64,000 nucleotides of DNA from Devosia sp. MC521 (GTDB lineage: Bacteria; Pseudomonadota; Alphaproteobacteria; Rhizobiales; Devosiaceae): the NCBI RefSeq assembly GCF_014127105.1, contig NZ_CP059902.1, forward strand, positions 839,001 through 903,000, in the 5' to 3' direction. A program made the translations under genes and the position numbers. Position 1 is the first letter of the stretch. Every line of letters begins with the position of its first letter. Below, piece after piece: positions 17,474 to 26,606 of the stretch. The notes beneath the pieces are model-generated. The model saw nothing but the letters and a program-made list of their open reading frames with translations. It searched no databases and was not told the origin of the DNA.

Positions 17474-17998
17474 ATGACCTTTGTGAACCGTAATTGGATG
17501 CGTGGCGCACGAGTCGCCGCATTTGCGGCAGTGGCAGCAGGCGCGCTTGCGTTTAGCGCCCTGACCTTTGCGCAGGAAGTTGCTCCAGAGCAGCTGGCGC
17601 TGGCTCGTAAGTATGTTGATCTGACGGACCGTGCTGCGGTTTTCGAAACCACCGTTGTTACGGTTGGTATCGACAGCATGGCTCAGCTGTTGACGCAGAA
17701 CCCTGAAATTGAAGCGCAGCTCGATGAAGTCATCGGCGACGTTATCAAGGAATACAACGGCCGTAAGGGTGATCTGCTCGATCAGTTCGCACGTGTTTAC
17801 GCTCTGCGTTTCACCACCGATGAGTTGCAGCAAATCGTGAACTTCTACGATTCCGCGGTTGGCCAGAAGCTGGCAGCGGCGAATTCGGAAGTGAACATGG
17901 ACCTCCAGCGCATTCTTCAGGTTTACGAAAACAACCTGCGCGTCGAATTCTTTGCCAAGGTTCGCGCGGGTCTGCGTGACAAGGGCATCACGCTCTAA
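17474..17998 (+). CDS. DUF2059 domain secreted protein
   Basis: The 174-residue product has a signal peptide (cleavage near ALTFAQ-EV, about residue 25) and a helical periplasmic domain. The segment VYALRFTTDELQQIVNFYDSAVGQKL is the recognisable core of DUF2059, whose biochemical role is unknown. I start at the ATG at 17474; a TTG at 17450 overlapping the rpiA stop would add eight unlikely residues. It sits directly behind rpiA and is closed by a strong terminator. Confidence 0.85.
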   Translation: MTFVNRNWMRGARVAAFAAVAAGALAFSALTFAQEVAPEQLALARKYVDLTDRAAVFETTVVTVGIDSMAQLLTQNPEIEAQLDEVIGDVIKEYNGRKGDLLDQFARVYALRFTTDELQQIVNFYDSAVGQKLAAANSEVNMDLQRILQVYENNLRVEFFAKVRAGLRDKGITL

Positions 17999-18022
17999 GG
18001 CGTGATCAAAAATAATCTGATT

Positions 18023-18050
18023 GACCCCGCCCAGTGCGGGGTCTTTTTTT
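18023..18050 (+). terminator. Terminator of the rpiA-DUF2059 unit
   Basis: GACCCCGC (18023-18030), loop CCAGT and GCGGGGTC (18036-18043) are followed by seven T residues. A near-ideal intrinsic terminator. Confidence 0.92.
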
Positions 18051-18106
18051 GCCTAAGCTTTTGCCCCATATACAGCGCGTATTGGCGATGAAACTTAGGT
18101 GCCGCG

Positions 18107-19483
18107 ATGAGCTTTGATTACGACCTGATTGTTATTGGTGCAGGTTCTGGCGGAGTTCGCGCGGCGCGTATGGCGGCGACCTACGGTGCCAAAGTCGCGG
18201 TCGTTGAGGAATTCCGGGTCGGCGGCACATGCGTGATCCGTGGCTGCGTTCCCAAAAAGCTCTATGTTTATGCCTCGCGCTTCCGCGACGAGTTTGAGCT
18301 CGCCGAGAGTTTTGGCTGGCAAGTGGATGCAAGCTTTGATTGGCCGACCCTTGTCGCTGCCAAGGAAAAAGAGATCACCCGTCTTGAAATCGCCTACGCA
18401 ACCAATTTGGCCAAGCCGGGTGCCGAAATCATTCGCGACCGCGCCGTTGTTACCGGTCCAAACAGCGTAAAGCTGCTCAAGGGCGACCGCGAGCTGACGA
18501 CTAAGTACATTCTCGTCGCTACAGGCGCGACCCCGTTCATTCCCGACGTTCCCGGCAGGGAACTGGGCATTTCTTCCAACGAAGCCTTTGATCTGCCTGA
18601 ACTGCCTAAGTCGATCCTCATCGAGGGCGGCGGTTACATCGCCGTTGAGTTCGCCACCATCTTCGCGGGCCTAGGTGTGGACACGACACTCGTCTATCGC
18701 CGCGATAGGCTGCTGCGCACTTTCGACAAGGACATGAGCGACGGGCTCGAGTTTGGCCTTAAGGCGCGTGGCATCGCGCTGCGCTATAATGACGGTGTTG
18801 CAGGTCTGGCCAAAAGTGCAGACGGCGTCACTGTCACCTTCAAGTCTGGCGACAGCGCCAGCTATAGCCAAGTTATGTTCGCCACAGGTCGAACACCCAA
18901 TACTGATGGCCTTGGGCTTGAAACCGCAGGCGTCGTTCTTGACGGCCAGAAGAACATTGTCGTCGATGCGTTTTCGAAGACGAACGTCCCTTCCGTATAT
19001 GCAGTTGGCGATGTCACCGGTCGCGCGCAATTGACCCCAGTGGCTATTCGCGAAGGGTGGTACTTCGCTGAAACACTGTTCAACAACAATCCGCTGACGG
19101 TCGATCATTCCCTGATCCCGACCGCTGTGTTCTCGGAGCCGGAGATCGGGACTGTTGGCCTGACTGAAGACGAAGCCGTCGCTCAATCAGGCGATGTCGA
19201 CGTTTACCTCGCTCGCTTCCGCCCCATGGCGAATACGCTCTCTGATCGGCAGGAGCGCGTGGTGATCAAGCTGATCACCGAAAAAGACGAAGGCAAGGTC
19301 TTGGGTGTGCATCTGCTCGGCCCAAGTTCGGGCGAAATGATCCAGATGGTCGCCATTGCCGTTGGCATGGGCGCGACCAAGAAGGACCTAGATCGGACAA
19401 TTGCTCTGCATCCAAGCGCAGCCGAAGAACTCGTGACGTTCAAGTCACCGAGCTATTCCTATCGAAATGGCACCAAGGTCTAA
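18107..19483 (+). CDS. gor: Glutathione-disulfide reductase
   Basis: This FAD enzyme uses NADPH to keep glutathione reduced in the cytoplasm. The N-terminal FAD fold has GAGSGG (about 11-16); the redox-active disulfide is C42 and C47 in [10 protein letters not shown]; the NADPH fold lies around [12 protein letters not shown]; and the C-terminal dimer interface carries the active-site His in the segment [11 protein letters not shown]. The usual His-Pro-Thr is His-Pro-Ser here, common in this order. The length (458 residues) is typical. AGGTG lies just before the ATG. No separate terminator is visible before aroG. Confidence 0.94.
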   Translation: MSFDYDLIVIGAGSGGVRAARMAATYGAKVAVVEEFRVGGTCVIRGCVPKKLYVYASRFRDEFELAESFGWQVDASFDWPTLVAAKEKEITRLEIAYATNLAKPGAEIIRDRAVVTGPNSVKLLKGDRELTTKYILVATGATPFIPDVPGRELGISSNEAFDLPELPKSILIEGGGYIAVEFATIFAGLGVDTTLVYRRDRLLRTFDKDMSDGLEFGLKARGIALRYNDGVAGLAKSADGVTVTFKSGDSASYSQVMFATGRTPNTDGLGLETAGVVLDGQKNIVVDAFSKTNVPSVYAVGDVTGRAQLTPVAIREGWYFAETLFNNNPLTVDHSLIPTAVFSEPEIGTVGLTEDEAVAQSGDVDVYLARFRPMANTLSDRQERVVIKLITEKDEGKVLGVHLLGPSSGEMIQMVAIAVGMGATKKDLDRTIALHPSAAEELVTFKSPSYSYRNGTKV

Positions 19484-19566
19484 CGCGTTTAAACTTGGCA
19501 CCAGCCCTCGGTCTTGCTAGAGCCGAGCGCAACACTTCCGCCTGCCTGCCTCAAGCGAGACGAATA

Positions 19567-20943
19567 ATGACCGACTGGACCCCGAGCTCTTGGCGCCAGA
19601 AGCCTGTTAAGCAGGTGCCTGCTTACCCTGATATGGCTGCCTTGGCAGATGCGGAGCGTCAGCTCGCCAGCTTCCCTCCATTAGTCTTTGCTGGTGAAGC
19701 CCGCGAGCTTAAGTCCCGTCTTGCGGCTGTTGCGCGCGGTGAGGCCTTCTTGCTTCAGGGCGGCGACTGCGCCGAAAGCTTTGCAGAACACGGTGCGGAT
19801 CACATTCGTGACTTCTTCCGCGTCTTCCTGCAGATGGCGGTGGTGCTCACTCATGGTGGCTCTAAGCCGGTCGTCAAAATTGGCCGCGTGGCAGGGCAGT
19901 TTGCCAAGCCTCGTTCTGCCGATACCGAGGTGATCGATGGCGTCGAGCTGCCGAGCTATCGCGGCGACATCATCAATGACATCGCCTTCAACGAAGGCTC
20001 GCGCGTTCCAGATCCGGCTCGTATGCTGATGGCCTACCGCCAGTCTGCCGCAACGCTCAACCTGCTGCGCGCCTTCTCGAGCGGCGGTTATGCCGAACTG
20101 ACCCGCATCCATGAGTGGACCATGGACTTCATGAAGGGCTCGAATTCGAACGCCCGCTTTGAAGAAGTTGCCAAGAAGATCGACGACGCGATCACTTTCA
20201 TGGGTGCACTCGGGCTCAACCCAGAAAACACCCCTGCGCTGAAGCAGACGTCTTTCTACACCAGCCACGAAGCGCTGCTCTTGGGCTATGAAGAAGCGCT
20301 GACCCGTCGCGATAGTATCTCCAAAAACTTCTACGCCACTTCGGGCCATATGCTCTGGATCGGCGATCGCACGCGTAATCCAGACGATGCGCACGTTGAG
20401 TACTTTGCCGGTATTCACAACCCAATCGGCGTCAAGTGTGGCCCGAGCCTTTCGAACGACGATCTCCTGCGTCTTCTCGATCGTCTCAACCCAACTGACG
20501 AAGCGGGTCGTATCACCCTCATTTCGCGCTTCGGTGCAGACAAGGTTCGTGATCACCTGCCGCGCTTGATCGAGACCGTCCAGAAGGCCGGTCGCACCGT
20601 TGTCTGGTGCTGCGATCCGATGCATGGCAACACCATCAAGGCCTCCACTGGCTACAAGACCCGTCCATTCGATAGCGTCCTTACAGAAGTGAAGGAGTTC
20701 TTCTCCGTTCACCGCGAGATGGGCACTTACGCAGGCGGTGTGCACATCGAAATGACCGGCGACGATGTCACTGAATGCGTCGGCGGTATGTCGGCGGTCA
20801 CTGAGCAGTCTCTGTCGGATCGTTATCACACCTATTGCGACCCACGCCTCAACGGTGCTCAGGCACTTGAGCTGGCATTCTTGGTGGCTGAAGAAATTCA
20901 CGCTCAGAAGCCAGTGCGTGAAGTCGCTCCGGCGGCCGAATAA
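19567..20943 (+). CDS. aroG: Class II DAHP synthase
   Basis: This enzyme condenses phosphoenolpyruvate and erythrose-4-phosphate, the first step of the shikimate pathway. It is of the plant-like type II family (458 residues): the [11 protein letters not shown] motif near residue 85 holds the metal-binding Cys, and later blocks such as [15 protein letters not shown] and [10 protein letters not shown] are hallmarks of the class. The ATG at 19567 ([13 protein letters not shown]) matches the usual N-terminus; upstream in-frame codons to 19495 are not convincing. A weak inverted repeat without a T-run follows at 20960-20990. Confidence 0.94.
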   Translation: MTDWTPSSWRQKPVKQVPAYPDMAALADAERQLASFPPLVFAGEARELKSRLAAVARGEAFLLQGGDCAESFAEHGADHIRDFFRVFLQMAVVLTHGGSKPVVKIGRVAGQFAKPRSADTEVIDGVELPSYRGDIINDIAFNEGSRVPDPARMLMAYRQSAATLNLLRAFSSGGYAELTRIHEWTMDFMKGSNSNARFEEVAKKIDDAITFMGALGLNPENTPALKQTSFYTSHEALLLGYEEALTRRDSISKNFYATSGHMLWIGDRTRNPDDAHVEYFAGIHNPIGVKCGPSLSNDDLLRLLDRLNPTDEAGRITLISRFGADKVRDHLPRLIETVQKAGRTVVWCCDPMHGNTIKASTGYKTRPFDSVLTEVKEFFSVHREMGTYAGGVHIEMTGDDVTECVGGMSAVTEQSLSDRYHTYCDPRLNGAQALELAFLVAEEIHAQKPVREVAPAAE

Positions 20944-21075
20944 GGCCATACATTCGCAACCAGCGCGGAATGTTATCCGTTTCGCGCTGGCTTGCCCTTC
21001 AATCAGTGAGGGGCTAAGTCTCGCCACCTAGCCCGGCGGACTCCGGGTTTCTGCCCTTCGAACAGGCTCAACCAC

Positions 21076-22743
21076 GTGACCGATCAGCTTCGCATCGCCC
21101 TCGCACAGCTCAATCCCAAGGTCGGTGACCTCGTCGGCAACCTCGCGCTCGGTCGTCAGGCTCTCGCCGATGCTGTCAGCGCTCAGGCGGACATTCTCAT
21201 GTTCCCCGAGCTGTTCCTGACCGGCTATTTCCCCGACGACCTCCTGTTCAAACCCAAATTTATCGCTGACGCGGTAGCCACGGCAAAAGAGCTCGTCAAA
21301 GCGACGGATAGGACAGACGTAGTCATTATCTTGCCGACGATCTGGCAGGATAGCTTGGGTCTCCATAACGCTGTCATCGTTGCCGAGAATGGCGAGATCA
21401 CCGCCATCCGCACCAAGCATGAACTGCCCAATTCAGATGTGTTCTTTGAGAAGCGCTACTTCACAGCGGGCGCTCTTCCAGAACCGGTGACGATCAAGGG
21501 TGTCACTGTTGGCATTCCGATCTGTGAGGACATCTGGCACGAAGCCGTCTGCGCGCAGCTCACTGAAATGGGCGCGGAAATCCTGCTCTGCCCGAATGGT
21601 TCGCCCTATTGGCGCAACAAGCAGCACGTGCGCAAAAACCTCGTTCGCGCCCGCACCGAGGAAGATCAAATCCCGTTGCTCTATCTCAATCAGATCGGCG
21701 GGCAGGATGAGCTGGTTTATGACGGTGCCTCCTTTGGCATGGAGCCGGGCAATAAGCTCGTCTTCCAGGGCAAGTCTTTTGAAACCGACTTTATCGTTTC
21801 GGACTGGGCTCGTAGTGAGGCAGGTTGGACCTGCACCAATGGCAAGATTGAAGAGCTGACATCGACTGATGAAGCCCCTTGGCGCGCCTGCGTCCTGGGC
21901 TTGCGCGACTACGTCAAAAAGAACGGCTTTAAAAATGTCGTTCTCGGCCTTTCCGGCGGCATAGACAGTGCTGTTGTTGCGGCCATGGCGGTTGATGCTC
22001 TGGGCCCTGAGAACGTTCACTGCATCATGCTGCCATACCGATATACCTCCGAAGCCAGCATCAAAGATGCGCGCGAATGCGCAGAGCTTTTGGGCGTACG
22101 CTACGACGTTGTTTCCATCGGCAATCCCGTTGATCAGGCCCTGGTCGAACTCCAGCCCGTCTTCGGGACGCGTCCTGCAGACCTCACCGAAGAAAACATC
22201 CAGTCGCGTATGCGCGGCGTGGTGCTCATGGCGGTCAGCAATAAGCTGGGCAGCATGCTGCTCACCACAGGCAATAAAAGCGAGATGGCTGTTGGCTACG
22301 CCACCATCTATGGCGACATGAACGGCGGCTATAATCCGCTCAAGGACATGTTCAAGATGGAAGTTTATCGCCTCGCGGCATGGCGCAATGCCAATGTGCC
22401 GGGCGATTGCCTTGGACCATCCGGCATGGTCATTCCGCAGAACATCATCGACAAGGCCCCGAGCGCCGAGCTGCGCCCGGACCAGAAGGACCAAGACTCT
22501 CTCCCGCCTTACCCAGTTCTCGACGCCGTGCTCACTGCACTTGTGGATGATGAGAAATCGGTTGCGGAGATCGTCTCTGACGGTTTCGATAGCGAAATGG
22601 TGCTGCGGATGCAGCGCCTCGTAAATATTGCAGAATACAAGCGGCGACAGGCCCCTCCGGGCCCTAAACTGAGCGCTAAGGCATTTGGCCTTGGCAGAAA
22701 GTACCCAATCACCAATGGCTATAAGGATTTGATCGTCGGATGA
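21076..22743 (+). CDS. nadE: Glutamine-dependent NAD+ synthetase
   Basis: This two-domain enzyme makes NAD+ from nicotinate adenine dinucleotide. Residues 1-265 or so are a nitrilase-fold glutaminase with the catalytic Glu45 (FPELFLTG), a Lys near residue 116 (RTKHELPN) and a Cys near residue 150 (GIPICEDIWH). The C-terminal part is the synthetase with the ATP loop LSGGIDSA. The start is GTG at 21076 and gives a correct family N-terminus. The stop overlaps the gltX start as ATGA, which suggests translational coupling of nadE and gltX. Confidence 0.94.
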   Translation: MTDQLRIALAQLNPKVGDLVGNLALGRQALADAVSAQADILMFPELFLTGYFPDDLLFKPKFIADAVATAKELVKATDRTDVVIILPTIWQDSLGLHNAVIVAENGEITAIRTKHELPNSDVFFEKRYFTAGALPEPVTIKGVTVGIPICEDIWHEAVCAQLTEMGAEILLCPNGSPYWRNKQHVRKNLVRARTEEDQIPLLYLNQIGGQDELVYDGASFGMEPGNKLVFQGKSFETDFIVSDWARSEAGWTCTNGKIEELTSTDEAPWRACVLGLRDYVKKNGFKNVVLGLSGGIDSAVVAAMAVDALGPENVHCIMLPYRYTSEASIKDARECAELLGVRYDVVSIGNPVDQALVELQPVFGTRPADLTEENIQSRMRGVVLMAVSNKLGSMLLTTGNKSEMAVGYATIYGDMNGGYNPLKDMFKMEVYRLAAWRNANVPGDCLGPSGMVIPQNIIDKAPSAELRPDQKDQDSLPPYPVLDAVLTALVDDEKSVAEIVSDGFDSEMVLRMQRLVNIAEYKRRQAPPGPKLSAKAFGLGRKYPITNGYKDLIVG

Positions 22744-24068
22744 GCGTAACTGTTCGCTGGGCGCCGTCCCCCACAGGTCGTATCCACCTCGGCAATGCGC
22801 GTCCTGCACTGCTGAACTGGTTCTTTGCACGTCGTCATGGTGGCAAATATGTGCTGCGCATGGACGACACAGATTTGGCCCGCTCGACGCGTGAGTTCGC
22901 CGACGGCATCGAGGTTGACCTCGACTGGCTCGGCGTTAAGCCAGATTTGCTGGTCCGCCAATCAGAGCGCACTGCGCTTTACGATGCAGCGCGTGACAAG
23001 CTCATCGCTGCCGGGCGTCTCTACCCATGCTACGAAACGGAAGAAGAGCTTGATCGTAAGCGTGCACGCGCTCGCCTTCTGGGCAAGCCTCCGATCTATG
23101 ATCGTGCCGCGCTCGACCTCTCGGACGAAGACAAGGCCCGTCTCGAAGCCGAAGGCCGTAAGCCACATTGGCGCTTCAAACTCGATGGCAAGCCCGTCAT
23201 TTTCGAAGACCTGATCAAGGGCAAGCAGACGGTCAATACCGCCTCTATGTCCGATCCCGTCCTCATCCGCGCTGACGGCAGCTATCTTTATACTTTGCCA
23301 TCTGTTGTCGACGATATCGACCTCGCCATTACCCATGTGATCCGTGGCGAAGACCACGTATCCAACACCGGAACGCAGATCGAAATCTTTGAAGCTCTGG
23401 GTGGTCCGACGCCGATTTTCGGTCACCACAATCTGCTCACCGATGCTCAGGGGCAGGGCTTCTCCAAGCGCCTTGGCTCGCAGTCGATTGCCGATTACCG
23501 CGAAGAAGGTTTTGAGCCTCTGGCTGTTGCGATCATGGCAACGCTCACCGGAACGAGCGTTTCGGTCGAAGCCTTCGATAGCCTCGACGCTATCGCCGAA
23601 AAGCTCGAACTCTCGATGATCTCACACGGTTCGGCTCGGTTTGATCCGGCAGAATTCGCCGCGGTCAACGCGCGCCTCTTGCACGCCATGCCCTACGACA
23701 AGGCCGCTGATCGCCTGTCAGCGCTTGGTGTTGAGGGTGAGGCAGGTTGGAACCTGCTGCGTGAAAACCTCAACAAATTCGGCGATATCGTCGAGTGGAA
23801 TAAGCTCCTCACCGGCCCGATCACGCCCGTCGTTGCCGACGAAGATCGCGAATTCCTCGTGCTTGCAAAGGCGGCATTGCCACCAGAGCCTTGGGATCTG
23901 ACCACTTGGGGGACTTGGACCGACGCGCTCAAGGCATCGACCGGTCGCAAGGGCAAAGGACTGTTCTTGCCCCTGCGCATGGCGCTAACTGGCCGTCATG
24001 ACGGCCCAGAACTTAAGAGCCTGATCGTCCTGCTTGGGCGTACGGAGTGTCTGGCCCGACTACCCTAA
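22740..24068 (+). CDS. gltX: Glutamate-tRNA ligase (shorter GltX paralogue)
   Basis: This class I aminoacyl-tRNA synthetase has the HIGH-type motif as RIHLGNARPALLNW (about 16-28) and the KMSKS-type loop as GFSKRLGS (about 240-247). At 442 residues it resembles the second, shorter GltX found in many Alphaproteobacteria; such organisms often carry two, one of which may favour particular tRNA(Glu)/tRNA(Gln) species in the indirect Gln-tRNA pathway. Which duty this copy has cannot be told here. It overlaps nadE by four bases upstream and runs 56 bases into the convergent DUF2865 gene. Confidence 0.92.
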   Translation: MSVTVRWAPSPTGRIHLGNARPALLNWFFARRHGGKYVLRMDDTDLARSTREFADGIEVDLDWLGVKPDLLVRQSERTALYDAARDKLIAAGRLYPCYETEEELDRKRARARLLGKPPIYDRAALDLSDEDKARLEAEGRKPHWRFKLDGKPVIFEDLIKGKQTVNTASMSDPVLIRADGSYLYTLPSVVDDIDLAITHVIRGEDHVSNTGTQIEIFEALGGPTPIFGHHNLLTDAQGQGFSKRLGSQSIADYREEGFEPLAVAIMATLTGTSVSVEAFDSLDAIAEKLELSMISHGSARFDPAEFAAVNARLLHAMPYDKAADRLSALGVEGEAGWNLLRENLNKFGDIVEWNKLLTGPITPVVADEDREFLVLAKAALPPEPWDLTTWGTWTDALKASTGRKGKGLFLPLRMALTGRHDGPELKSLIVLLGRTECLARLP

Positions 24069-25149
24069 CGGCCTTCCCATCAAAATTGACGATCCGGAGT
24101 TCCTGCGGTGCAGGGGCTTCGGGTCGACGGGCAATCTCTCCCGGGCCAGATGGTCGTGGGCGGGGCAGGGGGACGTCGACCATAGCGACAGCCTGAACTG
24201 CAAGCATTTCGGGCTGAACTGCTGCCTGAACGGGCGCAACGCCACGCGGGTCCCGGCGTGGCATCGGGAAAGTCATCCCGTTGATTTCCATCATTTCAAC
24301 CTGCTGACCAGCGTCTGTGCTGGCGACCTTAACCGCACCTGCAATGGACGGAGCGGCTTTGCAGCTCGAGGCATTATCGAACTTTTCGCGATAGGCGAAG
24401 GCATAGGGCATTGCGATGTATGCGACGCCGCCAGTGTTACGCATCTGCTCGGGTTCTTCGCCGGGGTTGTTGTAATAGAACAAATCAACCGGCGTATTGG
24501 GACACATCTGCTGACACGCCTGCGCGTCATTGGTCAGATAGTCCGGCAAGGTCGAATAGCTGATTGGCCAGAAGTAGCCATCCGTCAGACGCACGCAGAG
24601 CGTACGAACGGTGTTGTAGCCAGAATTGCCCCAGCCGCCTTCGACAAAATCGCCATTGGTAAAGTCCTGCTCTGAGGAGGACCCGAAAATACGATCAAAA
24701 ATGCTTTGACGGTCGCCGGACATGCCGGTGTTCGCTGCACAGCCAAAGCGGGCCATTTCCTGCAAGATCGCTTCACGCTGTTGGGCTACTGCGGTGGCAT
24801 TCTGCATGCCTTGGGAGGCATTGGCCAAGTCTTCGCGGGCCTTAAGCACATCGCGGGCGATGCCTTGGCATTCCTGGTTCAGCTGCCGACCCGCACGCGC
24901 GTCGTCATTGCAACCGCGACGGATATAGCGGCTTTCCGCATCCTGCACCTGACGCTGCAATTGGCGCAGAACATTGGGATTATTGCCAAATCTCTGGAAG
25001 TCGCCATTGCTGTTGAACTGCGCCAGCGCGTTCTGCAGCTGCGCACATTGGGCGGCTTGCGCGTAGGCGGTATTCACGTCCAGCACGAGCATGATCGCGG
25101 CCAGAGCGAAAAGAAAGACGGAACGAAGACCGGTCGAGATTTTGGTCAC
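24013..25149 (-). CDS. DUF2865 secreted protein
   Basis: The product has a signal peptide (cleavage near NTAYAQ, about residue 30) and an extended periplasmic domain with Cys pairs, a Gln-rich helical region (about 40-130), then the recognisable DUF2865 core, with RTLCVRLTDGYFWPISYS and the ACQQMCPNTPVDLFYY segment. The C-terminal 100 residues are Pro/Arg-rich. Function is unknown; the family is frequent in Hyphomicrobiales. I chose the GTG at 25149, with AAGGGA six bases before it; a TTG at 25173 is the only longer alternative. It overlaps the end of gltX tail to tail by 56 bases, unusually much. Confidence 0.82.
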   Translation of the reverse strand: MTKISTGLRSVFLFALAAIMLVLDVNTAYAQAAQCAQLQNALAQFNSNGDFQRFGNNPNVLRQLQRQVQDAESRYIRRGCNDDARAGRQLNQECQGIARDVLKAREDLANASQGMQNATAVAQQREAILQEMARFGCAANTGMSGDRQSIFDRIFGSSSEQDFTNGDFVEGGWGNSGYNTVRTLCVRLTDGYFWPISYSTLPDYLTNDAQACQQMCPNTPVDLFYYNNPGEEPEQMRNTGGVAYIAMPYAFAYREKFDNASSCKAAPSIAGAVKVASTDAGQQVEMMEINGMTFPMPRRDPRGVAPVQAAVQPEMLAVQAVAMVDVPLPRPRPSGPGEIARRPEAPAPQELRIVNFDGKAVRVVGPDTPYAQAGRSGS

Positions 25150-25289
25150 GTAATATCCCTTGACGAGTCGCAACCTAAGCGACCTTGGAGTCCTTAAGAC
25201 ATCGCTAGGGCTCCTCGCAACATTATACGCCCGGCGCGAGGGATTGTTACCTCTATGCTGTGACGCAAAGCTTTGGAGTTATACCTAGG

Positions 25290-26297
25290 ATGAAACTGGC
25301 AACGCTGCGCACCGGCCGCCCTGATGGACAATTGGTCGTCGTATCGAATGACCTGTCGCGATATGTTTCGGCGGGACGCATCGCAGCAACGCTGCAATCT
25401 GCGCTAGATGACTGGGACAGTGCCAAGCCTTCTCTTGCGGCCCTTTCGGCCCAGCTCGAAGCCAACCAGATCGCGGGCCAGCCCTTGGCCTCCGCACAGG
25501 TTTTAGCGCCCCTGCCGCGCGCCTATCAGTGGATTGATGGGTCAGGCTATATGAGCCATCTCGAACGCGTCCGGTCGCTGAAGGGAAGCAAGGACGAAGA
25601 GCTGCAGTCGGTCCGTCCGCTGCTCTATCAGGGCGGTTCTGATTCGCTTTCTGCCCCGACGGATCCGATTTTGGTCCCCTCTGATGACCTCGCGACCGAT
25701 TTCGAAGCGGAAGTTGCGGTAATCATCGGCGCAGTGCCGATGGGCGCTGACAAAGAAACGGCCACTGCCGCCATTCGGCTCATCACCGTTTGCAACGACG
25801 TTTCACTGCGCAAACTGGTCGTTGATGACCTCCAAAATGGCTTCGGTTTCTTCCATGCCAAACCGTCCACGAGCTTTGCTCCAGTGGTGGCGACACCCGA
25901 TGCATTAGGGGCTCTCTGGCGTGAAAACCGCCTGCACTTGCCGGTAAAAATCGAGGTCAACGACACGCTCTACGGGCAGCCCAATGCAGGGGTTGGCGTC
26001 CACTTTGATTTTGCCGATCTTATTGTCGAGGCTGCAAGAACGCGCTCTCTCGCTGCTGGCACAATCATCGGGAGTGGCACCGTTTCCAATGCCCATGACG
26101 AGACTTTGCCGATCAAGCAAAACGGCATTGGCTTTGCCTGCATCGCCGAAGCTCGGACCGCCGAAAAGGCCAAATTCGGAGGCGCGCGCACGCCCTTCCT
26201 GAAGAGCGGTGATAGGGTTCGCATCGCTGCCATCAACGAAGCGGGGCAGTCCGTTTTTGGTGATATCAATCAAACGGTTCGTGTCGCCGGGGCGTGA
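25290..26297 (+). CDS. Fumarylacetoacetate hydrolase family protein
   Basis: The 335-residue product starts MKLATLRTGRPDGQLVVVS and has the FAH C-terminal fold from about residue 110 on. The metal-binding segment is ATDFEAEVAVIIGAVPMG (acidic Glu residues), and GSGTVSN near residue 265 is another family landmark. Members hydrolyse C-C bonds in aromatic or tyrosine catabolism or decarboxylate oxaloacetate-like acids; this sequence does not settle which. The ATG at 25290 is used rather than an upstream codon at 25260, because the extra ten residues do not fit the family. Confidence 0.85.
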   Translation: MKLATLRTGRPDGQLVVVSNDLSRYVSAGRIAATLQSALDDWDSAKPSLAALSAQLEANQIAGQPLASAQVLAPLPRAYQWIDGSGYMSHLERVRSLKGSKDEELQSVRPLLYQGGSDSLSAPTDPILVPSDDLATDFEAEVAVIIGAVPMGADKETATAAIRLITVCNDVSLRKLVVDDLQNGFGFFHAKPSTSFAPVVATPDALGALWRENRLHLPVKIEVNDTLYGQPNAGVGVHFDFADLIVEAARTRSLAAGTIIGSGTVSNAHDETLPIKQNGIGFACIAEARTAEKAKFGGARTPFLKSGDRVRIAAINEAGQSVFGDINQTVRVAGA

Positions 26298-26350
26298 TCA
26301 CATTCCCGTGTACGCCTTGGTGCAATGTGGCGTCGGTGTAGAGTGTCTGT

Positions 26351-26421
26351 AAAGGCAGCGGCGCTGCCAGATTATTCGCCTCCAAAGCGATAGGGCGGCC
26401 CCGTGGGGTCGCCCATTTTTT
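26351..26421 (+). ncRNA. Possible small RNA between the FAH-family gene and cysS
   Basis: A promoter-like pair (TTGGTG at 26317-26322, 16 bases, TAGAGT at 26339-26344) precedes two hairpins: GGCAGC/GCTGCC (26354-26368) and the strong terminator at 26393-26421. Together they would give a transcript of about 70 bases. No known RNA family is recognised; it could instead be only the 3' end of the upstream mRNA. Confidence 0.35.
26393..26421 (+). terminator. Terminator before cysS
   Basis: GGGCGGCC... (26393-26402) pairs with GGGGTCGCCC (26405-26414), with one G-T pair, followed by ATTTTTT. It ends the FAH-family transcript or the candidate small RNA, so cysS needs its own promoter after 26421. 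Confidence 0.85.
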
Positions 26422-26464
26422 GTTTTCACTTGCTTTTCTGCAAGGGCGCGGCCAATGTCCCGCC

Positions 26465-26509
26465 ATGAAGACTCTGTGCACGACTATCACCTGCATTATT
26501 AGCTGCTAA
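26465..26509 (+). CDS. Cys-rich 14-codon mini-ORF upstream of cysS (candidate leader peptide)
   Basis: The short frame reads MKTLCTTITCIISC and stops with TAA: Cys at positions 5, 10 and 14, the last directly before the stop, 97 bases ahead of the cysS start. This is what a cysteine-sensing leader would look like. However it has no convincing ribosome site. A competing 15-codon frame (26455-26502) has AAGGG eight bases before its ATG and is His-rich instead. No terminator follows, so any control would have to act on translation or RNA stability. Confidence 0.3.
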   Translation: MKTLCTTITCIISC

Positions 26510-26606
26510 CCAAGCGTTGGCGGAGCAGTCTTCTTCATCCTGATAGTGCGCAATGGATAGAGGCTCCCGCCAGGGCATCAAAACGTCTGGCCTACAGGAC
26601 CCATCC

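Noticed and set aside
20960..20990. Inverted repeat after aroG as a terminator
   Set aside because: CCAGCGCG/CGCGCTGG pairs over 8 bp but has a 15-base loop and no T-run.
19681..22830. Long antisense frames across aroG and nadE (448 and 465 codons)
   Set aside because: They mirror clearly real conserved genes on the plus strand; absence of stops is an effect of codon bias in GC-rich DNA.
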